DNA from: Gonapodya sp. JEL0774
Lineage: Eukaryota > Monoblepharomycota > Monoblepharidomycetes > Monoblepharidales > Gonapodyaceae
DNA length: 14,423 nt
Assembly: GCA_027604505.1 (NCBI GenBank)
Contig: JADIIX010000312.1
Location: 1-14,423, forward strand
Direction of reading: 5' to 3'
The notes beneath the pieces were generated by a model. That model had not been told where the DNA came from, ran no database searches, and saw only the letters and a list, made by a program, of their open reading frames with translations. Shown here one piece after another: positions 1 through 8,816 of this stretch. The position numbers were made by a program, and so were the translations under genes. The first letter of the stretch is position 1. Every line of letters begins with the position of its first letter.

Positions 1-108
1 GGGGGGAGGGCGGTTGCGTGGGCTGCGCATTGTCGGCAGGGTGGGGACAGCGGAGAAATCAGCGAGAGGCTTTAGGTGTGAGGACTCGTGGGGGCGCAAC
101 CCAACCTC

Positions 109-167
109 ACCTGGTTGGCTTCGAACGTGTCCATGACCATGCTGCGCCGTTTCGTGTCCAGATGCAT
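109..167 (-). CDS. Possible first exon of unknown gene, running off left edge
   Basis: Reading leftwards from an ATG at 167, a 19-codon open stretch (containing KRRSMVMDTFEANQ) ends at a consensus-like donor (GTGAGG, starting at 108). A possible acceptor (GCGCAG) lies about 85 bases further on, after which a phase-0 continuation would be Pro/Gln-rich before the window ends. The frame has a stop at 213-215, so this is either an initiating exon with the ATG at 167 or an internal exon starting between 212 and 167. I do not recognise the protein. The support is only an open frame plus one good donor, so this is a tentative call; the piece could also be untranslated DNA. Confidence 0.27.
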
Positions 168-215
168 TGAAACACACCCAACCCTTTGCTCTCTGCTACG
201 GATTTTTTTCTGCTA

Positions 216-653
216 GCTATTTGACGATTGCAAGTTGTTTTTTGTGTGTGGATGAAGACGGGGAGCGAGGGTCCAAACTGGTCTTCTTGTCCTTCGAAAC
301 AGAATTGAACTCACTGTAGTTCGCAGTACTACTTCAGTGTTAGGATAAGTATGAATGAGCAAGAGCAAACTTCTTCTATAGCTGATATGACCTCCGAAGT
401 TGGGACTGGTCTCGTTGTAAATGCAAGTAAAAGTACTGGCGTAACTTCCATTTTTTAGTGCTTGGCTCACACCAAGAACAGGCAGGGGATTGCACAAAAT
501 CACTTGTGTCTGTCGACCCATATAAAACACGGACAGTAGTTCCAGCTGCAGCCATTGCAACGATCCCATCGGCTGCATCATCTGCAGATTCCGATCTGGT
601 CTCCCCCAAAAGGGACAATCCGCACACCGAACTCATTCACACTGCACGCTGCT
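216..653. promoter_or_regulatory. Upstream region of the F-box gene
   Basis: This 438-base stretch separates the possible leftward exon from the F-box start codon at 654. I see no convincing gene in it. Open frames on both strands are short and resemble no family known to me. It most likely holds the F-box promoter and 5' untranslated region, and perhaps the promoter of the leftward gene. The only recognisable element is a TATAAAA string, listed separately. Confidence 0.5.
521..527 (+). promoter_or_regulatory. Candidate TATA box (TATAAAA)
   Basis: TATAAAA lies 127 bases before the F-box ATG at 654. The string fits the TATA consensus and the distance leaves room for a 5' untranslated region of about 60-100 bases. 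A 7-mer of this kind can occur by chance, and no transcript start is visible from sequence alone. Confidence 0.33.
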
Positions 654-2986
654 ATGGACGCCCCTTTTCTCGTGCCAGTAACGGAGGACGAACTCACGGC
701 CTTCAGACGGGAGTGGGAGACAGAGGTCAAGGCGAGAGCTGCACTTAGCAACTCCGTGACCTCCCATCCGCCAGCACTGTCGGCACAGTCAGCACACTCC
801 GCTGCTCCTATCACCCATTCACCCAACCCGCTCCCCTTGCCACTCCCACCGTCAGCAGACTCCTCCCTAGCCGGTCCGCCGCATGCCCCGTCACACTCTG
901 TTGCTCTCGACATCCCCCTGGTTGCTTCTCGCTCGTCCTTCCACAAACCCCCAACTGCCCGCGTCGTCGTTCGCTCAGTTTCTTCTGAGGCGACCATTCC
1001 TCCTTCATCATCCACCGCCGTCTCCTCATCCTCCTCCGTGCCTAGCTCCACACCACCTGTGCCCTCTCTCTCGCGCTCGGATGAGGCCCTCAGACTCTAC
1101 GACCTCGCAAGCACAGCAGAAAGACAGGGGAATCTTTCAAAAGCTCTAGAGTATTATCAGTCCGCGAACAAGCTGGAAGGTGAGTTAGCGAGGTGAACGG
1201 AAACCCTCAATATAGGATAACCATCGGGGTTGTGTGCACTCATTTCCGCTCTTCCTCTGAGCGTTTGGGAAAGCGATAGGCTCGATGCGTTGAAAAGCGA
1301 CGCTTGGTTTGTCTGGAGCTTCTACGGTTTTGTGTCAGCTGAGCTCAACCCCACCTCACTAGGCAACATCGACCTGCTCTACCGACGCAAATGGGCCTCC
1401 AACACTCTTCCGACTGCCATCACCGCCACCACCTCCAACCCCCAGGACGATCCAATCGACCTTTCCTACCAGTTCGTCCCCTCGCACCCTCCGACAGTCG
1501 ACTCGTCCGATATACCCCTTCACATCCTCTTCTCCCGCTCTCCCACTCCCCTCACGATCACTCCACACAAGCCGTCGCGCCCCAGTCCCTTGGCAATCTT
1601 ACCGTCCGAAGTCCTAATAGCCTTACTCGCACACGTTGGCCTCGCCGACATTGTATCACTCAATGCTGCCAGCATAGTTTGTAAAAGATTATACGTATTG
1701 TGTAGGGAACAAGGGGTTTGGAAAAGGGTAGCTCGGAACACTTACTTAGGGACCGGATTTGTCGGGGAGCGTGAAAGGGAGAAGGGCAAGCGCAATGCCG
1801 ACGGTGACATCGAGGCGGCACTCGAGAGAGAAGTCGTGAGTTTAACTCCGTTAATGGCGACATACCGAGCTCACCCTGTTCTTGTCTCCCCCTCCCACCT
1901 GGTCCAACCGTCCGCAGCACCTTTACGGCTCATGGCGGCAACTGCTCATGAACAAGCCCAGGTTACGATACGACGGGATATATATATCCAGGTGGTGAGT
2001 TTCTATCATTCATTGTGTGCTTCTCGTCACGCGCCGGTTGCTGTTCAGAGTAGGGTGCTGCGTTGGCGTAAAAAATACGCATGCGATGCATAGCACCCAA
2101 CCCTTTCTGGTGCCACTACCTGTATTCGCACACACCATACGCCATGCGCGTCAAGGCCGGGGTAATTTCGCAACTCACCCTCACAATACCTGACACCGGA
2201 ACTCGTTTGCTCCTTTACCTATAGCAACTACTGGCGTCAAGGCCACTCAGAAGGATTCTACACGCCCTGTATCCTTGTATCGTACTTTAGGTTCCTCCGG
2301 TTCTTCAAAGATGGCACCGTGGTGAGCGTGTGCACGACAGCTGAGCCTGTGGAGGTGAGCAAGTTGAAGGAGGTAATGGCGTGGGGGGCGGGTGAAAGGT
2401 GGGGGGAGGGTGGGGGGGCCCCTCTCGTCGGGGGCTCGGCGTCCCCGGGGCGCCCGGGCCCGCGGCCCCCCGCCCCCCCCCGGCGCCCGCCGCCCCCCCC
2501 GCGCCGCCGCCCGCCCGCCCGCCCGCCGAGTTTGATTAAGCGGGAATTCTCCCATGGCTGCGTGACGCGGCTTTTTCTCGAACAGATTTCTCTTCGTCCG
2601 ACAGGTTGTGAAACTCCTCCGCACCCCGAGCCATCCCTTAACCATAAAACATCTTCGTCCTTTGCTCTCTGGGACTTGGAACCTCTCCGCCAACCAGTTA
2701 ACCGTGCACCTCCGCGACCCGGCCCGTCCTCGGACGAAATTCGCCATGCAGCTCAACGTTGCGAGCGTCAAAGTGGGTGCCCATAACGCACTCAAGTGGG
2801 CGGCTTACACCAGCAGGACGGGCGACGGGGACGTGACTGAGTTTGCGTGAGTGTTGTGTGACGCTAAGGGGCTGATCGGCTGGGCACTGGCGTAGATGGG
2901 TGAAATCTTTCTCTTTATTTCACTCTCCAATCAGTCTTAAGAATCTCTCCACCTTCTACTTCTCCCGAGTGCGTTCGTACGTGTGA
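654..2986 (+). CDS. F-box protein, FBXO9/Hrt3 (Pof7) family
   Basis: Substrate-receptor subunit of an SCF ubiquitin ligase, by family. Model: exons 654-1179, 1363-1835, 1918-1994, 2225-2354, 2605-2846 and 2935-2986; all introns are GT-AG, phases agree, and the product is 499 aa. Residues 1-140 are Ser/Pro-rich. A TPR/MIT-like helical pair follows (about 143-187, DEALRLYDLASTAERQGNL onward). The F-box is at about 251-297 (PSEVLIALLAHVGL and VCKRLYVLCREQGVWKRVA). The rest matches the FBXO9/Hrt3 C-terminal domain: GSWRQLLMNKPRLRYDGIYI, FYTPCILVSYFRFLRFFKDG, LLSGTWNLSANQL, and the closing FYFSRVRSYV, close to the FARVRSY end of human FBXO9. In yeast and humans these proteins bind Skp1 through the F-box. 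The 183-, 230- and 250-nt introns are long for this window, and the last of these carries an extreme GC tract. An upstream in-frame ATG at 555 is possible but less likely. Confidence 0.88.
2355..2604 (+). other. F-box gene intron with extreme GC tract
   Basis: The intron runs from GTGAGC to GTCCGACAG and joins EPVE to VVKLL in phase 0. Bases 2381-2529 are almost pure G and C, and 2443-2528 are 86 consecutive bases without any A or T. The left part is G-rich (runs of 5-7 G), the right part is C-rich (runs of 8-9 C, then CCCG repeats). G-quadruplex and strong hairpin structures are expected. The frame through the tract is open but would encode only a Gly/Arg/Pro-rich insert absent from the family as I know it. 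It may be a real structured intron, an expanded simple repeat, or a sequencing or assembly error. Confidence 0.75.
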
Positions 2987-3112
2987 AGGGGCCGATGAAC
3001 TCCGTCCAACGTTCCAACGATGTGCGCAGCATGCAGACCTTAGAAGTATCGCTAATATCACGGTGATCGGGACACAGTCCTGTCACCAAAGGCACGAATA
3101 GAAGACTAGCTT
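2987..3112. terminator. Shared 3' region, F-box and dioxygenase genes
   Basis: These 126 bases lie between the stop codons of two convergent genes, so both transcripts must end in or beyond this stretch. No exact AATAAA is present on either strand as read, which is common in fungi. The 3' untranslated regions probably overlap. Confidence 0.4.
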
Positions 3113-4753
3113 TTATGTCTTGTTTTGAACATTGACGCGGTACTTGTCCTATTGCCGCAATTGATTAAAATATAGATGCATGAGTTGTATGAATCAAATG
3201 CTGACCCACACTGTGTTGAGTATCCTCTCAAATTCAGACTCACCTTGAACGCGTCCCACACCACATATGCCCCCTTGAAGAACCTCTTGCCACTCATCTG
3301 ATCAAACTCGTCCCTCGCGTGCAACACTCTTCGATTATTAAACACCACGCACTCGCCTTCTTCCAACCGCCGAGTGTGAACCATTTCAGGCGCCTCGGTG
3401 TACTCGCGAAAACGAGCAAACGCTCTGTACCAGTCCTCCACCTTATCGGGTGGACATTCGAGCGTGCCCTGGAAGGGGGGAGCGTAGTACACTCGCATAG
3501 GCTCGTTGCCATCGTAGTCTACGATGGTGGGGTGGCGGAATCGGAGGTGATGGCCGTCGTTGTCGTAATGGAAGGTGACGGGCACCGTGCACAAGGTGTG
3601 GAACTCGTCAGGGTAGGTGGTGCGGAGCCGCTCAGCGGCACGGAAAGAATCGGAAAAGAAGTTGCTCCCGCCTGTGACGGTGTTTTGAATGCTATGAAGG
3701 AGTTGGAGGCCAGGGGGGGATTCAAAATACCTGAGGTGTTGGGGGTCAGGGATTGGGGGGTTGAATGAAGGCGCCGCATAAATGGTTGCTCACATTAAGT
3801 CCATATGAAGCCCGAGGAAGAGGGATGTATAGGCGATGTTGTTCGCTTTGGGCACACTTTTGACGTCGAACGTACGTCCATAGACTATCCAAACAAGCAA
3901 ACTGAGAGAAATAATGCGGTTCTACACAAAACTCGATACAGGTTGCACATTACCCACAAGTCTCTTGAACGTGTCCTCCGAGCCTCTCACAAAGTCCCTC
4001 AATCGCTTTCTCGTCCTTTGGAACCCCTCGTAGAAAGGCCAGTCCATAAAGGTACACCTGCTTGAGCACAATTCGTTGACCTTCATCTGTGTTCATAAAC
4101 TCTTCATAATCAGTCCACAAGCCTCGGTCGGAATCTTTTTCGAGAGTGTCCTTGTCCCAGGTGACAATTTTCATGCGGCCGCGATCCCGCGCCAACACGG
4201 ATTCAGACCTGTAGTCCTGCTGCTGGAGCCACTGCAACTTGAACTCGGACACATGCGGGCCTTGAGAACCCTCGATCCTTCCCAGAAGGGGTGTGTCTTC
4301 CCATGTGATGCGAATCAGGGGGTCGTCGAAGCTCCCGCCGAACTCAATCGTAGTGGGTTTGATGTCGAGGGGGATGTCGGCGCTGGAGTGCAGTTTTTGT
4401 CGGTTGTCTGGGTGTACGCATGCAGGGCATTGGCAGTGATCTCTAAGCCAGACGTAGTTGAATGAGGAAGAGGCAAATTCGGAATGCGGAAGTGGGGTTG
4501 CCGTCTTTGACGGGGATTGGGACCAATGGAGCGTTAGCTTCCGGCTATCCGACACATAAGAAGGGGCGGAAAGGGAAGATGATTCTTTGGACAATGCAGC
4601 AGATGGAGATGCCCGAGAGGGGGTGGAATGGAGTGAGCGGCGAGCAAGTGAGAAAACGTATTGCGGACGCAAGCAGATGCGGGATGCTGCTTGTGCGGTA
4701 TTGGCTGAGAGATGATTGGATGCTGATAAGGAAGCTTTGGCAAAACCTCGCAT
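3113..4753 (-). CDS. Gamma-butyrobetaine dioxygenase-like, carnitine synthesis
   Basis: Fe(II)/2-oxoglutarate dioxygenase; the family member it most resembles hydroxylates gamma-butyrobetaine to L-carnitine. Exons on the minus strand: 4753-3958, 3884-3794, 3730-3244 and 3148-3113; 469 aa. Residues 1-50 form an Arg/Ser/Ala-rich presequence with RRSLHSTP, suggesting mitochondrial import. The N-terminal zinc domain shows Cys107, Cys109 and Cys112 (DHCQCPAC) and His167, the Cys3-His pattern of the BBOX/TMLH family. The catalytic core has His292 and Asp294 (GLHMDLMYFESPPGLQLLH) and the distal His433 (FNNRRVLHARDEF). YGRTFDV and NTVTGGSNFF favour butyrobetaine hydroxylase, but its sister enzyme trimethyllysine dioxygenase shares this fold and cannot be excluded. 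The chosen ATG begins the presequence; an in-frame ATG at 4861 is possible. The third exon-intron border uses donor GTGGGT, needed to give ETFYGRTFDV. Confidence 0.9.
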
Positions 4754-5268
4754 TATTATGAAAGGTTGGATCGATTTGACGGGCTTCCTCAAGTACGAGG
4801 TCTCGCTCTTCCCGATTGACCGTGACTCACAGGACAGAACAAAATCTACCGCTTCTTGCACATTGATATAGATGCTTTATGTATCCCATTCATAGTTATC
4901 CCACTTCCCATCATATTCAGGTACTCTGGTTTTAACATAGACCCCTAAATAGCTTCTATGTAGCCTGTGATGAGAAAGGAGGGAATGGATGACGGAGAGA
5001 GGGAAGGTTTGCGTATTGCATATTGCACAGAAAACTTGAATTGTTATTTCCAATCTTCGGAACCAACAAAATATATGAAAATTGCATCACGCTCTCACGT
5101 GATTGCCTGTGTCGGGCAGCAGAGGTGGCACGGCGCGGCATCGTCCGCCATCCTCCGCTTCTTGAACGCTGGTTCATTTCATCACCCAGTCACATTTTCC
5201 AAACCTCGCTTGCTCCACAACAACGATTTGAGCTCCCACTCGTATCATACCTAAATCTTCAAACAGTG
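4754..5268. promoter_or_regulatory. Divergent promoter of carnitine gene and isocitrate lyase
   Basis: A 515-base region lies between the start codons of two head-to-head genes. No credible coding sequence is seen. Visible elements are a CCAAT at 5050-5054, an E-box CACGTG at 5096-5101, and a CCG-N7-CCG pair at 5145-5157. All three lie nearer the isocitrate lyase side. Both genes would be expected to rise on acetate or fatty acids, so a shared regulatory region is plausible but inferred. Confidence 0.55.
5145..5157 (+). promoter_or_regulatory. CCG-N7-CCG, candidate AcuK/AcuM-type site
   Basis: CCG at 5145-5147 and CCG at 5155-5157 are separated by seven bases, 111 bases before the isocitrate lyase ATG. 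In Aspergillus, the zinc-cluster regulators AcuK and AcuM of gluconeogenic genes are reported to recognise CCGN7CCG. The match is exact, but six fixed bases are not rare, and conservation of this regulon in basidiomycetes is not something the sequence shows. Confidence 0.3.
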
Positions 5269-7508
5269 ATGACTTACGACATCGAAGCCGAAGATGTGAG
5301 TTGTGGGTTCCAGTGGGAGACCCTTCTTCGGATGGTCTTCTCGTCTTGGTGTGCTGCTCCGGGCAACCTGCGTCGCTGAACCTTACTCTAATGTTCTTTC
5401 TCATTTGGCCTTGGGTCTTGCACGTCATCGCCATTTCGTGTTGTTCCGTAATCGGTTTGGTTCCGACGGAAACAACTGACTGTCATGTTTCCACCAACAG
5501 AAAGCTTTCCTGGCCGAAGTAGAAGCTGTAAAGAAATGGTGGGCCTCTGACCGGTTCAAGAACCTCAAGCGGTAAGTCTGCTCTAACTTGTATGTCTTTT
5601 GCAATGTCGGCAATGTGGTGACTCATGCATGGCTCTGACGCACTATCTGCCCAGAACATACACCGCAGAAGAGGTTGTCGCGAAGCGAGGCACCATTACT
5701 CAATCCTACGTTTCAAATGACCAGGCGAAGAAACTGTGGAAAATCCTCGTGTCCAACCAGCAGAACAAGACTACGAGCCACACTTTTGGAGCGCTCGACA
5801 CTATCCAGGTTGTGCAAATGGCAAAGTACCTTGATACCGTCTACGTTTCAGGATGGCAATCATCTTCGACAGCGTCGACCTCCAACGAGCCCGGTCCTGA
5901 CCTTGCGGAGTGGGTGTTAAACAAACACCGAATCCCCACATGATAAAGTTCACAGCTCATTTTAAACCTCATCCATATTTCAAAACACTAGCTACCCCAT
6001 GGACACCGTTCCCAACAAAGTCGAGCAATTGTTCTTTGCTCAACTCTTCCACGACCGAAAACAGCGTCACGCCCGTTTGAGCGTCCCCAAGGAAGAACGC
6101 TCAAAACTCCCTTATGTCGACTACCTCCGCCCCATCATCGCCGACGCGGATACGGGTCACGGTGGTATCACTGCAGTCATGAAACTCGCCAAGATGTTCG
6201 TGGAAAGGGGTGCAGCAGGCATTCACTTGGAGGATCAAATGCCGGGCACAAAGAAATGTGGGCACATGGCCGGAAAGGTTTTGGTGCCTATCTCGGAGCA
6301 TATTTCCAGGCTGATCGCTGCCAGACTCCAATTTGACATCATGGGAGTCGAGAACATTATCGTTTGCCGCACGGATTCCGAAGCTGCAACCCTGATTACC
6401 AATACCATCGACAAACGTGACCACCCTTTCATCATCGGATGCACCAACCCCAAGCTGAAAGCCCTCGTGACTGCATTGGACGAGGCTGAAGCCGGCGGCA
6501 AGAGCGGTGCCGCACTCGCGGCTGTTGAAGACCAATGGATCTCCGAAGCGAACCTCAAAACCTACCCTCAAGCTGTCTTGGATGCCATTAATGCTTCGAC
6601 AGCTGCTAACAAGGAAGCCGTCGCCAAGGAGTGGTCGGAGAAGTCTTATCAGTTGTCCAACGAGGAGTCACGTCGCCTTGCCAAGTCCCTCGGATTCGAC
6701 GTCTTCTTCGACTGGGACTCTCCCAGATCTCGTGAGGGCTTTTACCGCTACGAAGGTGGCACGCAATGCGCCATTGCCCGGAGCGTCGCGTACGCCCCTT
6801 ACGCGGACGCTCTGTGGATGGAGACCAAGTCCCCCATCTACGCGCAGGCAAAGGAATTCGCTGAGGGTGTTTTGAGCAAAAGGCCGTGGGCTATGCTCTC
6901 GTACAACTTGTCACCGTCTTTCAACTGGGACGCGGCGGGAATGACAGACGATCAGATGAAGTCATATATCTGGGATCTTGGGAAACTTGGCTTTGTGAGT
7001 TTGAATTCTTGATACCCGCAGTGCGGTTGAGATTCATGGTTCCGATATATTGTCATGGGCAGGTCTGGCAATTCATCACGCTTGCTGGTTTCCACTCCGA
7101 CGGTGAGGTGCCATTATTGTTGGTGTCGATCTGACACTTCTTTAACTTCTCTTGCAACAGCACTTATGATTGACACCTTTGCCCGTGGATATTCTACCGA
7201 GGGCATGAAAGCCTACGTCGGTATGATTCAGCGCCAGGAACGGGTCAACAAAGTAGAAACTCTGCAACATCAGGTGAGCTCGTACATTGCGCCTGTGATC
7301 TGCTTGGTGCTGACAATCGTGCAATCGATGTCCAGGCTTGGTCGGGTGCTGGCTACATTGACTCCATGGTGCTGACCGTTCAAGGAGGCGTCACTGCTGT
7401 TGCAGCAATGGGTGAGTAGGTATTCTTCGCTTATAGGAGGTCGTCTGACAATATTGTTTCTTTGCGCCTGCAGGTAAAGGTGTTACTGAGGACCAATTCA
7501 AACACTAG
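5269..7508 (+). CDS. ICL1: Isocitrate lyase (glyoxylate cycle)
   Basis: Cleaves isocitrate to glyoxylate and succinate, the entry step of the glyoxylate shunt needed for growth on acetate, ethanol and fatty acids. Exons: 5269-5295, 5501-5571, 5655-5909, 5992-6994, 7063-7102, 7161-7273, 7336-7411 and 7474-7508; 539 aa, the usual length for fungal enzymes. The active-site signature KKCGHM is at residues 205-210 with catalytic Cys207, after ADADTGHGG (metal/substrate region) and [20 protein letters not shown] and the C-terminal [11 protein letters not shown] are also typical. The nine-residue first exon and the GTGGGT donor ending exon 3 (giving LADYPMDTVP) were chosen by phase and family fit. 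The protein ends DQFKH with no C-terminal SKL-type peroxisome signal. Mitochondrial 2-methylisocitrate lyase is a relative, but the length and the absence of a presequence argue against it. Confidence 0.97.
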
Positions 7509-7622
7509 TGGAGCAGTGGGCAAGCACGAATGATTCTTTTGCCCCTTTGTAATGCAATTACATTGTAAAACAAGTGTTAGTGAATCTTGATGTGGTGCTC
7601 AGGCTGTTCGCAAAAAACACAC
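7509..7622. other. Short gap between isocitrate lyase and LENG1-like gene
   Basis: The 114 bases between two genes on the same strand must carry the 3' end of isocitrate lyase and the promoter of the next gene. An A/T-rich piece near 7548-7580 (AATGCAATTACATTGTAAAA) is a plausible 3'-end region. There is no clear TATA box. Confidence 0.35.
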
Positions 7623-8799
7623 ATGAACATCCTCCCAAAGAAAAGGTAAATTGGATTGGCATTTAAGCTCTGTCGTTCTTCTCGCTTACCGCCAATTTTG
7701 CTCCGGTCATTGTCATATAACTGCGATCCGCTGCAAACCTCCCATTATCAGCTGGCATGTTCTGAACGAGAAGAATCGTGAGCGAGTTGCCAGGGACGAA
7801 GCGAATGCACGAGAAGAGAAACTGAAAGAAGAGCAAAGAGCTCTGCAGGCGGTGAGCGGTGAGGCATCTCCCTTCCGCGTTAGTTTCTCGAAAAACTCAA
7901 ATGAACTTGTTGCTAGGAACGGGAACGACGACTGACATTGCTTCGAAGCAAGGCACGAGAAAACGAGAATGAAGATCGAGAAAAGCCAACTTCTGCACGT
8001 GAGAGTCGAAAGAGGCCATCCGAAGATGGGGAAAATGGGATAGATCGTCAGGCAACATCGGAACTGTACACCACCTCTGGACACTTGAATTTCTGGGCGA
8101 CAATGGAGAGAGACGTAGGTGAATGTGCTGTTTTGGCTGCGCAAGTTGGAGTGCGACATACTGTATTCCTCTGTGAGAAACAGAAGACAACGAGGACCGC
8201 TACAAACCCTGAATATGAAGAGGAATCTCGAGCTGAGAAGGCAAAAGAAGAGCGAAAAGTTACAATGTATCTGGACAGCGCGAAAGGTCTGCCTCTGCGA
8301 TCACTTTGAATTGTTTTGAGATGAAGATAAAATTATGTGAGGCCTCCGCTTCTCTCCAGAGACCAGCCCCTGGTACGCTGATACTCCTGCGGGACAGCCA
8401 AAAGTCCAGCAAACTCTTGTCAAGAGGTGGGTGTTGAGTTGAGTAGAAATTCTGAAGTGTTTGTAGATCCGTCTGTTTCGACACTCTCACTGTTGCAGAA
8501 AACACCAAGACAAGTTTCTTCAAAGCGAAGATCCCATGACAGAAGTTGCCCGCCAGTCAAAGCGTCTCAAACTTGACCCACCGATGCAATCCTCTCGATC
8601 ACGACGAGTGTCAACTGCAAACCCCGACGGGCGACCTGACTTTGCAGCTCTCCGTTTAGAGCGATTACAAAGAGAGAGCGAAGAGCGTTCTCGATTACAA
8701 AACATCAAGAGGCAAAGAGAACCCGCGGCTCCATCGGACGAACGGAACATGGCGTACAATTCAACATATAATCCCACATTTCGTAAGCCCCGCCGATAG
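7623..8799 (+). CDS. LENG1-like protein with Cir_N domain
   Basis: Homolog of human LENG1 (leukocyte receptor cluster member 1), a conserved, poorly characterised, probably nuclear protein. Exons: 7623-7645, 7752-7851, 7917-8114, 8178-8286, 8360-8426 and 8499-8799; about 265 aa. The protein starts MNILPKKSWHVLNEKNRERV, nearly identical to the MNILPKKSWHVRNKDN start of human LENG1; this Cir_N domain continues as a charged helix (ARDEANAREEKLKEEQRALQ, ERERRLTLLRSKARE). Later family blocks are NPEYEEESRAEKAKEERK, TMYLDSAK and SPWY. The tail has a Lys/Arg-rich stretch (RQSKRLKL) and FAALRLERLQRESEERSRL, then ends NPTFRKPRR. Two uncertain points: the donor after 8286 is GTCTGC, a weak site, and the intron at 8115-8177 is stop-free and a multiple of three, so it may be retained, or end at 8183. 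The domain name Cir_N refers to the CBF1-interacting corepressor; function here is unknown. Confidence 0.85.
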
Positions 8800-8816
8800 A
8801 GTACATCATTAGTCTA
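8800..8816. terminator. 17-bp gap between convergent stop codons
   Basis: The LENG1-like stop (ending 8799) and the VTA1 stop (8819-8817) are separated by 17 bases. Each transcript must run into the coding region of the other gene before polyadenylation, so sense-antisense overlap is expected. Confidence 0.6.

Noticed and set aside
578-1051. A 157-codon open frame on the minus strand opposite the F-box gene.
   Set aside because: Its composition is the mirror of the Ser/Pro-rich first exon, and the plus-strand frame continues into recognisable TPR and F-box domains.
2355-2604. The GC-rich stretch as part of the F-box protein (Gly/Arg/Pro insert).
   Set aside because: Although open, it would interrupt the conserved EPVE-VVKLL segment of the C-terminal domain; good intron borders remove it exactly in phase.
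2247-2795. A 182-codon minus-strand frame through the GC-rich intron and neighbouring exons.
   Set aside because: GC-rich DNA has few stop codons by chance; the peptide is low-complexity Arg/Gly/Pro, and the plus strand carries the conserved FBXO9/Hrt3 domain.
6101-6571. A 156-codon minus-strand frame opposite isocitrate lyase.
   Set aside because: Mirror of a highly conserved, codon-biased exon; no family resemblance.
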